From Candidatus Zhuqueibacterota bacterium (lineage in GTDB: Bacteria > Zhuqueibacterota > Zhuqueibacteria > Residuimicrobiales > JAFGEC01), in assembly GCA_016931775.1 (NCBI GenBank), contig JAFGEC010000213.1, positions 1 to 32,225 of the forward strand: a stretch of 32,225 nt of DNA, given 5' to 3'. The translations under genes were made by a program, and so were the position numbers. Below the pieces are notes generated by a model. It did not search any database and was not told where the DNA came from. It saw only the letters and a list, made by a program, of their open reading frames with translations. Shown piece by piece: positions 1-8,739 of this stretch. The first letter of the stretch is position 1; each line of letters starts with the position of its first letter.

Positions 1-501
1 ATGCGTGGTCCGGATAGTCTTGATGTGGGTATCATGCAGCGGATTACTCTAAGCAATATTATCGTCAATAACGCCGATCCGCGGTACGGATCGCTCATTG
101 TCGGCATACCGGGTCATAAAATCAAGGATGTTCAGCTGAATAATATCCAAATTATGGTAAAAGGCGGTGCCCCAAAAGAACAGGTTGCCGTTGAGGTCCC
201 CGAACTGGAAGATGGGTACCCGGATCCGAGGTTCTTCGGCAAGATACCGGCGTACGGCTTTTTTATCCGTCACGTTGACGGTATCGAGTTTAATAATGTG
301 AGTATCCGTTATATGGAACAGGATTTCCGGCCCGCTTTTGTCCTGGAAAACGTCCAAAATGCGGATTTCAGCCATGTAAAAGCACAGCACACTCCGGATG
401 TGCCCACCTTTCTGCTGAAAAATGTCGAAAATTTTGAAACTTTTCGATGTCAATCAGCGCCGGATACGAAACTGGATAAAGTTGAGCAGAAACAACTTTA
501 G
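1..501 (+). CDS. GH28-like (polygalacturonase/rhamnogalacturonidase type) right-handed beta-helix protein, C-terminal part; true start lies upstream of the window
   Basis: Open from base 1. Translation has beta-helix rungs (ITLSNIIVNNADPRYGSLIVGIPGHKIKDVQLNNIQI, IEFNNVSIRY) typical of GH28 C-termini; next to another glycoside hydrolase. Confidence 0.75.
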   Translation: MRGPDSLDVGIMQRITLSNIIVNNADPRYGSLIVGIPGHKIKDVQLNNIQIMVKGGAPKEQVAVEVPELEDGYPDPRFFGKIPAYGFFIRHVDGIEFNNVSIRYMEQDFRPAFVLENVQNADFSHVKAQHTPDVPTFLLKNVENFETFRCQSAPDTKLDKVEQKQL

Positions 502-618
502 CAATATCCGTGTTTTGATTTATTCTCATTTTATGTTAACTGCCATTCATTTGATTGAATTTTTTAATCCAAAACGGCATTTGAATGGTTATAAATTGAT
601 AATAAAAAGGAAAAAGAA

Positions 619-2766
619 ATGAAAAAAGTCGTTTTGTTGTCTATTGTTTGTCTGTGCATATTATCCTGTACAAAGAGATCCTGGCAGGAATTCAACATTA
701 CGGGTGTGGAAAAAATGGCCGCAAATTTTCAAGCACCGCCGGTTGAATACAGCATGACTTTTTACTGGGGGTGGGATGGAGAAATAACCGAGCAGGTTAT
801 TGCCCGTGATCTGGATGCTTTCAAGCAGCGCGGCGTGTCTATCGTCACGCTGGAATCCGGTTACGACATGGGCAGTCCGTATCTCTCCCCGGGCTGGTTG
901 GAAATGGTGAAACGGACGGTCGAATTGGCACGTCAAAGGGATATGCGCGTCTGGATTGTGGACGAAGGCAAGTATCCCAGCGGGTTCGCCGGGGGCAAAT
1001 TTTCCACGGATGCGCCTGAACTGAGAATGAAGGCCCTTGTGGTCGCGGATCGAATCAAGCTAACGAACGGCGACACACTCAAACGGCAATTGGACCGGGA
1101 TATCGAAAGTGCTGTCGTTTACAATTTATCCGACAGCACGAATCAAATTCTCGATGTCCAATCCGGGGAACTGCACTGGACGGCCCCGGAGGGCCAGTGG
1201 GAAGTGCTTTTAATCAAACATGACTTTCGCAGTTCTCCCACGCGGGCTGTAAACAATCCGACCCGCGGCAAGGATCCGAGTAATTCACTCTGTGATTATC
1301 TCGATCCCGATGCGACACGCCGGTTTATTCAATTCACCCATGAACAACACAAAAAATATATCAGTTCGGAATTCGGACGGACGGTTCTCGGCTTTAGAGG
1401 CGATGAACCGGATTACAGCATACGGGGCATTCCATGGACTCCGGGTCTCTTTACTGCGTTTGAACAACGCAAAGGCTATGATGTACGGCCGTACGTCGCT
1501 TCGTTTTTTGCACCCCGGTTAACCGAAGAACAACGGCGGATAAAAGCCGACTATTGGGATGTTTGGTCCGATTTGTTTGCTGAAAATTTTTTTAAGGTAC
1601 AGGCCGATTGGTGCGCCGATTTTCATATGGAGTATCTCGTTCATCTCAATCATGAGGACAAGATGACGGCGCTGGTCCGGTCCGAAGGCGATTTTTTTAA
1701 ATGTATGAGACAGGTACAGATGCCCGGCGTGGATGCGATCTGGAACCAGATATGGCCGGATAAAATAGCCGATTACCCAAAGTATGCGTCCTCGGTCGCA
1801 CATGTATATGGAAAGCCGCGAGCTTTTACGGAAAGTTTTGCGGCTTACCGCGATCAGCCGGATGTCAAGCAGGCTAAATGGGTTCTGGATCACCAGTTCG
1901 TACGTGGTATCAACATGGTTGAAGTGATGTTTGTACCCGCTTCATCATCAGGCAAGCTTGGTTTGTACGGCTGGACAGGGACCGAAGAATTTCCGGCTGT
2001 TGCGAAATATGTCCACAGGTCAGCCTATCTTCTATCACAAGGCCGTCCTGCAGCCCGTATCGCTGTTTATCACCCCACAACCAGCATGTGGCTGGGTGAC
2101 GAAAAAGCGGACGATCACGTCCTGCAGATCATGCAGCAGCTTCTCGAACACCAGCGTGATTTCGATTTTATCGACGAAAAAGCACTTTGTTCTTCTTTAG
2201 TGCTCGAAAACGGTACATTTAAAAATTTAAGCGGACAATTTTACCAAGCTGTGATTATTCCTTCCTCACGGTCTATTTCGAAAACGGCTTTGGACCGGTT
2301 GCATGCATTTGCAGCCTCCGGCGGCCGGGTTATCTTTGTCGGCCGTGAGCCGGAGTTGATTGTCGAAAGAACTTTTCGATATGCTGCCGGCCCTGCAGAT
2401 TTAAGCTGGGCGATCAGAGAACCGTCGGTAGAATTGAGTCCCCGCGTTATGGAGGCTTTACCGCAACCGGATGTCAAGTTGGATATTCCCTGTCCTTCCG
2501 TAAAATACACACACAGGCGTCTCCGTGATGCCGATTTGTATTTTTTCTTCAATGAGAGTTCCGAGAAGCAGATCTGTCAAGCGAGCCTGGCAGGAAACGG
2601 CCAGGTCCAGATATGGAATGCCAAAACCGGGGAAATAAAAGAGATCGAGAGTAAGTCTTTGGAAAACAATATATTACAATTGACTCTGGTACTGGAAGGT
2701 TACGAGACACAATTTTTTGTTATGGGTAAAGGTATCAATCATTATGTTTTATCCAAATTCAAATAA
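619..2766 (+). CDS. Putative secreted lipoprotein glycoside hydrolase, TIM-barrel type, possibly GH106-like (alpha-L-rhamnosidase related)
   Basis: 715 aa ORF with purine-rich SD (aaaaaggaaaaag). N-terminus MKKVVLLSIVCLCILSC resembles a lipoprotein signal. Motifs FYWGWDGEIT, WIVDEGKYPSGFAGG, FRGDEPDY and FTESFAAY resemble GH106-like enzymes. Family assigned from memory only. Confidence 0.6.
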   Translation: MKKVVLLSIVCLCILSCTKRSWQEFNITGVEKMAANFQAPPVEYSMTFYWGWDGEITEQVIARDLDAFKQRGVSIVTLESGYDMGSPYLSPGWLEMVKRTVELARQRDMRVWIVDEGKYPSGFAGGKFSTDAPELRMKALVVADRIKLTNGDTLKRQLDRDIESAVVYNLSDSTNQILDVQSGELHWTAPEGQWEVLLIKHDFRSSPTRAVNNPTRGKDPSNSLCDYLDPDATRRFIQFTHEQHKKYISSEFGRTVLGFRGDEPDYSIRGIPWTPGLFTAFEQRKGYDVRPYVASFFAPRLTEEQRRIKADYWDVWSDLFAENFFKVQADWCADFHMEYLVHLNHEDKMTALVRSEGDFFKCMRQVQMPGVDAIWNQIWPDKIADYPKYASSVAHVYGKPRAFTESFAAYRDQPDVKQAKWVLDHQFVRGINMVEVMFVPASSSGKLGLYGWTGTEEFPAVAKYVHRSAYLLSQGRPAARIAVYHPTTSMWLGDEKADDHVLQIMQQLLEHQRDFDFIDEKALCSSLVLENGTFKNLSGQFYQAVIIPSSRSISKTALDRLHAFAASGGRVIFVGREPELIVERTFRYAAGPADLSWAIREPSVELSPRVMEALPQPDVKLDIPCPSVKYTHRRLRDADLYFFFNESSEKQICQASLAGNGQVQIWNAKTGEIKEIESKSLENNILQLTLVLEGYETQFFVMGKGINHYVLSKFK

Positions 2767-2780
2767 AAAATCCTTGACTA

Positions 2781-2809
2781 TTGATATTAATATCGTATAT
2801 TCCTATAAT
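2781..2809 (+). promoter_or_regulatory. Predicted sigma70-type promoter of the aromatic amino acid operon (TTGATA, 17 nt, TATAAT)
   Basis: TTGATA at 2781-2786, TATAAT at 2804-2809, 17-nt spacer. An overlapping alternative is TTGACT (2774-2779), 16 nt, TATATT (2796-2801). Starts 15 nt after the upstream stop codon. Confidence 0.7.
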
Positions 2810-2846
2810 GAATGCTTTTCAGAATGACAATGGATTAAAGTCAAAT

Positions 2847-2906
2847 ATGACGGAATTTTTTTACAATTTTTATTACTTAATAGGGCCAAGTAGTGGTAAG
2901 GTTTAA
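2847..2906 (+). CDS. Phe/Tyr-rich leader peptide MTEFFYNFYYLIGPSSGKV*
   Basis: ATG ACG GAA TTT TTT TAC AAT TTT TAT TAC TTA ATA GGG CCA AGT AGT GGT AAG GTT TAA. Six of seven consecutive codons are Phe or Tyr; it lies between the promoter and a terminator in front of a Phe/Tyr pathway operon. SD is weak (taaag). An in-frame ATG at 2808 overlaps the predicted -10 box. Confidence 0.8.
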   Translation: MTEFFYNFYYLIGPSSGKV

Positions 2907-2943
2907 CGCACAATAAAATAGAGTGTGAATCGGCCCACTACTT
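2888..2943 (+). promoter_or_regulatory. Predicted antiterminator hairpin of an attenuator
   Basis: AAGTAGTGG (2888-2896) is perfectly complementary to CCACTACTT (2935-2943). Inner helices extend it: GGTT (2900-2903) with AATC (2928-2931, one G-U), and CGCAC (2907-2911) with GTGTG (2923-2927, one G-U). Mutually exclusive with the terminator at 2933-2958. Confidence 0.7.
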
Positions 2944-2965
2944 TCCTCAGTAGTGGGCTTTTTTG
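2933..2965 (+). terminator. Intrinsic terminator (attenuator) between leader peptide and chorismate mutase
   Basis: GCCCACTACT (2933-2942), loop TTCCTC, AGTAGTGGGC (2949-2958): perfect 10-bp stem, followed by TTTTTT (2959-2964) and GTTT. Confidence 0.88.
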
Positions 2966-2979
2966 TTTAAGGAGTGTGT

Positions 2980-3234
2980 ATGAACATTTCATCTTTACGT
3001 AGAAAAATAGATGAAATAGATCGGAAAATACTTGCATTGCTCTGTGAAAGAGCAAGCGTCGCATTGGAAATAGGCCGTACGAAGCGGGACAATAATCTGT
3101 CGATCATCCATCCTGAACGGGAAAATGAGATTTTGGAAGGATTGATTGCGGCGAATAACGGACCGTTAAGTGACAATCATATACGTAAAATATATCATCA
3201 AATTATCAGCGCATGCAGGAATATTCAAAATTAA
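2980..3234 (+). CDS. Chorismate mutase, AroQ class, monofunctional
   Basis: MNISSLRRKIDEIDRKILALLCERASVALEIGRTKRDNN... is the typical short AroQ-class helical fold. SD aaggag 6 nt before ATG 2980 (the track's GTG 2974 is too close to the SD). Confidence 0.9.
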   Translation: MNISSLRRKIDEIDRKILALLCERASVALEIGRTKRDNNLSIIHPERENEILEGLIAANNGPLSDNHIRKIYHQIISACRNIQN

Positions 3235-3249
3235 AAATGAGGAATTTTT

Positions 3250-4266
3250 GTGGTTATAGTAATGGAAGATAATGCGACCGAGTCTATGATTATCGCAGTC
3301 TCTGAAAGACTGGAGAAATTTGGATTTCAGGTGCACCGTGTAAACGGTGTCAACAGGACAATACTGGGTGCCATCGGCGATAAGCGCGGCATAGACATTA
3401 GAGGATTCGAGCTTGCCGAGGGCGTACACGAGGTTTTACGTATTACCGAGCCGTACAAACTCGCTGGCCGGACGTTTCACCCCGAGAATACGGTGGTCAC
3501 TGTCAAAGATGCTGTGTTGGGTAGTGAAAAAATTACTGTGATGGCCGGACCGTGCTCGATTGAATCGGAACAACAGCTTTTTCATATTGCCCGGGAGGTT
3601 CGAACCGCCGGAGCGAAAATTTTACGTGGTGGCGCCTTTAAACCGCGCACATCCCCGTATTCTTTTCAGGGATTGGGTGTGGAGGGCTTGAAGCTTTTGA
3701 AACAGGCCGGTGAAGAATTTGGATTGGCGACCATTTCCGAGGTTATGGAGATATCTCAGGTCAACTTGATGTTGGATTATGTGGATATTTTTCAGGTCGG
3801 TGCCCGAAATATGCAAAATTTTTCCTTGCTGCGTGAATTGGGCAAGATTAAAAAACCGGTGATGATCAAACGCGGCATGGCAGCGACAATTGAAGAATTA
3901 TTGATGGCGGCCGAATACGTCATGGCCGGCGGTAATTATAACGTGATATTGTGTGAAAGGGGCATACGAACATTTGAAAACTATACGCGGAATACGCTTG
4001 ATATTTCAGCTATTCCCGTGACCCATAAATTAAGCCATCTTCCCATTATTGCCGATCCGAGTCATGGAACCGGTTTGCGTGACAAGGTCGGCCCTATGGC
4101 ACGGGCGGCAGTGGCGGCGGGCGCAGATGGATTGATGATCGAGGTTCATCATGAACCGGAACAAGCTCTATCCGATGGTGCACAATCCTTGTATCCGCAG
4201 CAGTTTCTGCGCCTGATGGAAGAATTACGAATGATCGCCTGGGCTATCGGACGCGAACTGAATTAA
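3250..4266 (+). CDS. aroF: 3-deoxy-7-phosphoheptulonate (DAHP) synthase, class I-beta, with N-terminal ferredoxin-like regulatory domain
   Basis: 338 aa; VMAGPCSIES, RGGAFKPRTSPYSFQG, DPSHGTG. About 85 aa N-terminal extension like the Thermotoga maritima-type enzyme. GTG start. Confidence 0.95.
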   Translation: MVIVMEDNATESMIIAVSERLEKFGFQVHRVNGVNRTILGAIGDKRGIDIRGFELAEGVHEVLRITEPYKLAGRTFHPENTVVTVKDAVLGSEKITVMAGPCSIESEQQLFHIAREVRTAGAKILRGGAFKPRTSPYSFQGLGVEGLKLLKQAGEEFGLATISEVMEISQVNLMLDYVDIFQVGARNMQNFSLLRELGKIKKPVMIKRGMAATIEELLMAAEYVMAGGNYNVILCERGIRTFENYTRNTLDISAIPVTHKLSHLPIIADPSHGTGLRDKVGPMARAAVAAGADGLMIEVHHEPEQALSDGAQSLYPQQFLRLMEELRMIAWAIGRELN

Positions 4267-4276
4267 AGGTGAAAAT

Positions 4277-5383
4277 ATGGGTGAGAGTGATATTTTTAAA
4301 AGAGTACTGATTGTCGGGACCGGACTTATCGGCGGTTCAATGGCCCTAGCTTTAAAGAGAAAAGGCTTTAAAGGTCAGTTGATCGGGTGTGACACGCCTG
4401 CCGTGCTTCAATCGGCAAAGGAGCGTAATATTTTTAACGAAATGTATCCGCCGAATCAACTCAAAGAGGCTGCCAGGGATGCGGATCTTGTATTCCTGAG
4501 CACGCCCATTGATGTTATTCTGACGTTGTTGAAACAACTGGGAGAATGTGTAAAACCCGGTGCCCTTGTCACCGATATGGGAAGCACAAAAAGAGAAATC
4601 GTCGAGATGGCGGACAAGGTTTTGCCGAAAGAGTGTTATTTCCTGGGCGGTCATCCAATGGCGGGATCCGAGTTCCGCGGTGTTGAAATGGCCGATCCGT
4701 TTTTATTTGAAAATACGACCTATGTATTGACTCCGGCCCGGCCTATATCTGAAACAATGCGAAAAGCGTTTGGTGAGCTGCTGGAAAAGACTGGCGCCAA
4801 GGTTGTTTTGATGCTGCCCAAACTCCATGACGAAATTGCCGCTGCGGTGAGCCATTTACCGCAGATACTTGCTGTTACGTTGATGAATATGGTGGCACAA
4901 AAACAAAATGAGAGTCCTCATTTTGTGAAAATGGCGGCAGGTGGATTCCGTGATATGACAAGAATAGCTTCGAGTCCGTATGGAATATGGGATGATATTC
5001 TAAAGACGAACAGCGATATGATCAGCCATTTTATTGATTTGTTCGTAAGTAATTTACAGGATATAAAAAAAATGTTGGCAAAAGATGAGATGAAAGCCCT
5101 TTTCGAGCAATCGGCTGCTGCACGCCTTTCGATTCCCAAAGATACCAAGGGTTTCCTGAATCCAAATTACGATCTTTTGGTGGCTGTTGAAGACAAGCCG
5201 GGTATGATTGCGCAGATTGCCAATGCCTGTGCTGAAAATAATATCAATATCAAAGATATTGAAGTTTTAAAAATTCGAGAGAATGAAGGCGGAACCATAA
5301 GGTTGGCGTTTTCATCGCAAGAGAATCGAACCGTTGCCCGGTCTTTATTGGTAGAAAAAGGATTGGAATGCAGAGTGAGGTAA
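4277..5383 (+). CDS. tyrA: Prephenate dehydrogenase with C-terminal ACT domain
   Basis: VLIVGTGLIGGSMALALKRKG (Rossmann motif), GGHPMAGSEFRG, C-terminal LLVAVEDKPGMIAQIANACAENNINIKDI (ACT). Confidence 0.93.
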   Translation: MGESDIFKRVLIVGTGLIGGSMALALKRKGFKGQLIGCDTPAVLQSAKERNIFNEMYPPNQLKEAARDADLVFLSTPIDVILTLLKQLGECVKPGALVTDMGSTKREIVEMADKVLPKECYFLGGHPMAGSEFRGVEMADPFLFENTTYVLTPARPISETMRKAFGELLEKTGAKVVLMLPKLHDEIAAAVSHLPQILAVTLMNMVAQKQNESPHFVKMAAGGFRDMTRIASSPYGIWDDILKTNSDMISHFIDLFVSNLQDIKKMLAKDEMKALFEQSAAARLSIPKDTKGFLNPNYDLLVAVEDKPGMIAQIANACAENNINIKDIEVLKIRENEGGTIRLAFSSQENRTVARSLLVEKGLECRVR

Positions 5384-5386
5384 ATT

Positions 5387-6670
5387 ATGGCCAATAAAAT
5401 AATTAAATCCACGAGAGCAATACGAGGCAGGATTGAAATGCCGGGAGATAAATCCATTTCACATCGTGCATTACTATTGACTTCCATTGCACAGGGCACC
5501 AGCGAAATCACTGGTCTTTCCAATGCAGCAGATGTTCAAAATACGCTCTCGTGTATGCAGAACCTGGGTGTCGATATCCAAATCGAAAAGGACAAAATTG
5601 TTGTAAACGGTGTGGGAAAATACGGTTTGAAGGCACCAAAGGCCAATTTAGATGCTGGAAATTCGGGTACGACGATTCGGCTACTTGCCGGTATTTTAGC
5701 CGCGCAAAATTTTACCTCCACTATCGATGGAGACAAATCCCTTAGAAACAGGCCGATGCGGCGAATTATCGAACCGCTGGAAAATATGGGTGCTCACATT
5801 GAAAGTCAAATGTACAAAGCACCGATTACGATTAAAGGCGGTACCCTAAGAGCCATCGATTATGCTTCCCCTATAGCCAGTGCACAGGTGAAATCCTGCA
5901 TACTGTTTGCCGGTCTTTATGTCAAGGGTATGACACGGGTGACGCAACCCATTCAATCAAGGGATCATTCCGAACGAATGCTCGAGGTTATGGGCGTTTC
6001 CGTTCGTGCCAATAACGGAATTTCGGGTGTATTGGGCCCTGCCGATTTGACGGCTGCCAATATTGATATTCCGGGGGATATATCTGCAGCCGCATTTTTT
6101 CTGGTTGCCGGTTGCCTGCTGCCGGATTCCGAAGTGGAGCTTGTGAACCTGGGAATCAACGATACCCGTACAGGTATTTTGGAAGCGCTGGCACACATGG
6201 GCGCCTTTATCGAAAAAAAGGATATTGTAACCATCAACAATGAACCAAGAGCCAGTCTGCTTACAAAATTCGTTAATTTACATGCCACCACTCTGAGCGG
6301 TTCCATTATTCCGAGAATCATCGATGAAATACCCATTCTTGCCGTTGCAGCGACTCAGGCGACGGGTACGACTGTTATTCGCGATGCCGGAGAATTACGA
6401 GTGAAAGAATCCGACCGTATTACGACGATTGTTACAAATCTCAGACGTATGGGCGCCAACATTCGTGAAACGAAAGATGGCATGGTTATCACCGGTCCTA
6501 CACCTCTGAACGGTGCAGAAATTGAAAGCTACGGTGATCATCGTATTGCGATGGCTTTTAGTATCGCCGGATTGGTGGCGGAAGGTGAGACCACGATTAA
6601 AAAAGTTGACTGTGTAAAAACTTCCTTTCCCGATTTTTATAAAATCTTGAGAAAAATTCGAAATGATTGA
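5387..6670 (+). CDS. aroA: 3-phosphoshikimate 1-carboxyvinyltransferase (EPSP synthase)
   Basis: MPGDKSISHRALLL, LDAGNSGTTIRLLAG, ELRVKESDRI, SYGDHRIAMAFSIAGL. Confidence 0.97.
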   Translation: MANKIIKSTRAIRGRIEMPGDKSISHRALLLTSIAQGTSEITGLSNAADVQNTLSCMQNLGVDIQIEKDKIVVNGVGKYGLKAPKANLDAGNSGTTIRLLAGILAAQNFTSTIDGDKSLRNRPMRRIIEPLENMGAHIESQMYKAPITIKGGTLRAIDYASPIASAQVKSCILFAGLYVKGMTRVTQPIQSRDHSERMLEVMGVSVRANNGISGVLGPADLTAANIDIPGDISAAAFFLVAGCLLPDSEVELVNLGINDTRTGILEALAHMGAFIEKKDIVTINNEPRASLLTKFVNLHATTLSGSIIPRIIDEIPILAVAATQATGTTVIRDAGELRVKESDRITTIVTNLRRMGANIRETKDGMVITGPTPLNGAEIESYGDHRIAMAFSIAGLVAEGETTIKKVDCVKTSFPDFYKILRKIRND

Positions 6671-7544
6671 AACAAAATCAAGCGTTTTGGCTGTTATTGG
6701 TGATCCAGTCGAACACAGCCTGTCACCTTTGATGCAAAATTGGATGATACAAAAGTTCGGTCTCGAGGCAATATACCTTGCTTTTTTTGTCCGTGAATCC
6801 GAACTCGAGGCGGCAGTGGCCGGTATGCGGGCATTAAATATCAGAGGATTGAATGTGACGGTGCCGCATAAAACCAACGTGCTCCGATATGTGGATACAC
6901 AATCGGATCAGGTGCAAAAATTGGGTGCCGCCAATACACTTGCCCTAAAAGATGGCAGAATACTAGCCTATGTGACCGATCCATTCGGATTTTTACAGTC
7001 CCTGGGCGCCAACCAAGACCGGTTTAAAGGTGCGGATGTTTTTCTTGTCGGAGCCGGTGGTGGCGCTCGCTCTGTCTGTTATGCGCTCACCGAACTCGGC
7101 ATTGGTAAATTGATTGTGACAGATCAAGATGAAGAACGCGCGAAAAATCTTGCGGTTTTAGCTGTTGAGCAATTCGGTTTACAGGATGTGGAATATTGTC
7201 CTGCACAGCCGGAGAAAAAAAACGCGGCCATATCAGCGTCGTCGGTTGTGATCAACGCCACGCCGGCCGGCATGTCACCGCATATTGATCAAAGTCCTGT
7301 AAACGATTTTGCAGCTTTTACAAAAAAACATTTTGTATATGATTTGATTTATAATCCCGCCAAGACCAAATTTTTACTCGGTGCTGAAAAACAGGGGGCA
7401 ACGATACAAAACGGTTTGGATATGCTTATTTTTCAGGGATTAGGATCTTTGAAAATTTGGTATGAGGCGGATTTACAGCTGGACACACCTTTACTTGCCG
7501 AATTGCAGCAATTAATGAAGCAGAAACTGGAGATTCATGGATAA
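6663..7544 (+). CDS. aroE: Shikimate dehydrogenase
   Basis: VIGDPVEHSLSPLMQN, NVTVPHKTNV, VGAGGGARSVCYAL, NATPAGM. Overlaps aroA by 8 nt. Confidence 0.95.
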   Translation: MIETKSSVLAVIGDPVEHSLSPLMQNWMIQKFGLEAIYLAFFVRESELEAAVAGMRALNIRGLNVTVPHKTNVLRYVDTQSDQVQKLGAANTLALKDGRILAYVTDPFGFLQSLGANQDRFKGADVFLVGAGGGARSVCYALTELGIGKLIVTDQDEERAKNLAVLAVEQFGLQDVEYCPAQPEKKNAAISASSVVINATPAGMSPHIDQSPVNDFAAFTKKHFVYDLIYNPAKTKFLLGAEKQGATIQNGLDMLIFQGLGSLKIWYEADLQLDTPLLAELQQLMKQKLEIHG

Positions 7545-8739
7545 AATTCGATTTTTAACGGCAGGAGAATCGCACGGCCGGGCTCTAACAGCCATTATTG
7601 AAGGTTTACCCGCCGGTCTGGAAATATCCGAGCAGGATATTTTAACCGATTTGAAAAGACGGCAGCGTGGGTACGGCAGAGGCGGACGAATGCAGATCGA
7701 ACGTGATTATGCCAAAATACTTTCAGGTGTTCGGTATGGAAAAACACTCGGAAGTCCAATCTGTCTTTTGATTGAAAACAAGGATTGGCCCAACTGGGTA
7801 GAAAAGATGTCGGTGGAACCGGTGATAAATCCCGTACAAAAATTGCAAATGCCACGACCCGGACACGCTGATTATGCCGGGATGGTAAAATATCAACATG
7901 ATGATTTGCGAAATATATTAGAACGGTCATCCGCGCGTGAAACCGCCGCACGCGTAGCGGCTGGTGCTGTTGCGCGTAAATTGTTGTCGGAATTTGGCAT
8001 CCGTATTTTCGGCCATGTCACACAAATCGGCCCCGTTCAGTCATCTTTTTCCGCTATTGTGCAATTGCAGAATTTGATGAATACAGGAGCTCTCGACGAA
8101 ATTGAACGGCTTTTGGAGCGTATAGAAAAATCAGAGACAGCATGTGCTGATGAAATGGCCGACGAAAAGATGAAAAAACTGATCGACGAGACAAAACAAC
8201 GAGGCGATACACTGGGCGGACAATTTGAAATTGTAGCAATAGGCTTGCCGATCGGTTTGGGGAGTTTTACACACTGGGACCGGCGCTTGGACGGCCGGAT
8301 TTCCTGGGCCATGGGGGCAATAAACGCAATGAAATGCGTAGAAATCGGATTGGGTAGCGGAGTTGCACAACGGCCGGGAAGTCAGGTACATGATGAATTG
8401 TTTTATGAAAAAAGCAGAGGGTACTATCGAAAAACCAACAATGCCGGCGGTATCGAAGGTGGAATGAGCAACGGTGAACCCATTGTCGTGCGTGTGAGTA
8501 TGAAGCCCTTGCCCACTCTCTCGCGACCACTCATGTCCGTGGATTGCAGTGACCGGTCGCTGAAAGAGGCGTTCAGCGAACGTTCCGACGTCTGCGCCGT
8601 TCCTGCGGCAGTAGTGGTCGCCGAAGCCGTGCTGGCGCTTGTTCTGGCGGAAGAATTGTGTAGAAAACTCGGCGGGGATTCAATAAAAGAAATGCACAGA
8701 AACTATAAAGGTCTGGTTGTTGAACCCCTTGGATGGTAA
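7537..8739 (+). CDS. aroC: Chorismate synthase
   Basis: TAGESHGRALTAIIEGLPAGL, RPGHADYAGMVKY, RSSARETAARVAAGA. Overlaps aroE by 8 nt. Confidence 0.97.
   Translation: MDKIRFLTAGESHGRALTAIIEGLPAGLEISEQDILTDLKRRQRGYGRGGRMQIERDYAKILSGVRYGKTLGSPICLLIENKDWPNWVEKMSVEPVINPVQKLQMPRPGHADYAGMVKYQHDDLRNILERSSARETAARVAAGAVARKLLSEFGIRIFGHVTQIGPVQSSFSAIVQLQNLMNTGALDEIERLLERIEKSETACADEMADEKMKKLIDETKQRGDTLGGQFEIVAIGLPIGLGSFTHWDRRLDGRISWAMGAINAMKCVEIGLGSGVAQRPGSQVHDELFYEKSRGYYRKTNNAGGIEGGMSNGEPIVVRVSMKPLPTLSRPLMSVDCSDRSLKEAFSERSDVCAVPAAVVVAEAVLALVLAEELCRKLGGDSIKEMHRNYKGLVVEPLGW

Noticed and set aside
422-622. 66-aa ORF overlapping the GH28-like C-terminus
   Set aside because: Out of frame with the better-supported CDS and lacks recognisable domains; ends at the start of the next gene.
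2808-2906. Longer leader peptide starting at in-frame ATG 2808 (MNAFQNDNGLKSNMTEFFY...)
   Set aside because: The ATG overlaps the predicted -10 element, so the transcript probably starts downstream; kept only as an alternative if the TTGACT/TATATT promoter is used.
2870-2970. T-box riboswitch upstream of chorismate mutase
   Set aside because: No T-box consensus (AGGGTGGNACCGCG-like) or specifier stem found; the leader-peptide attenuator explains the terminator better.
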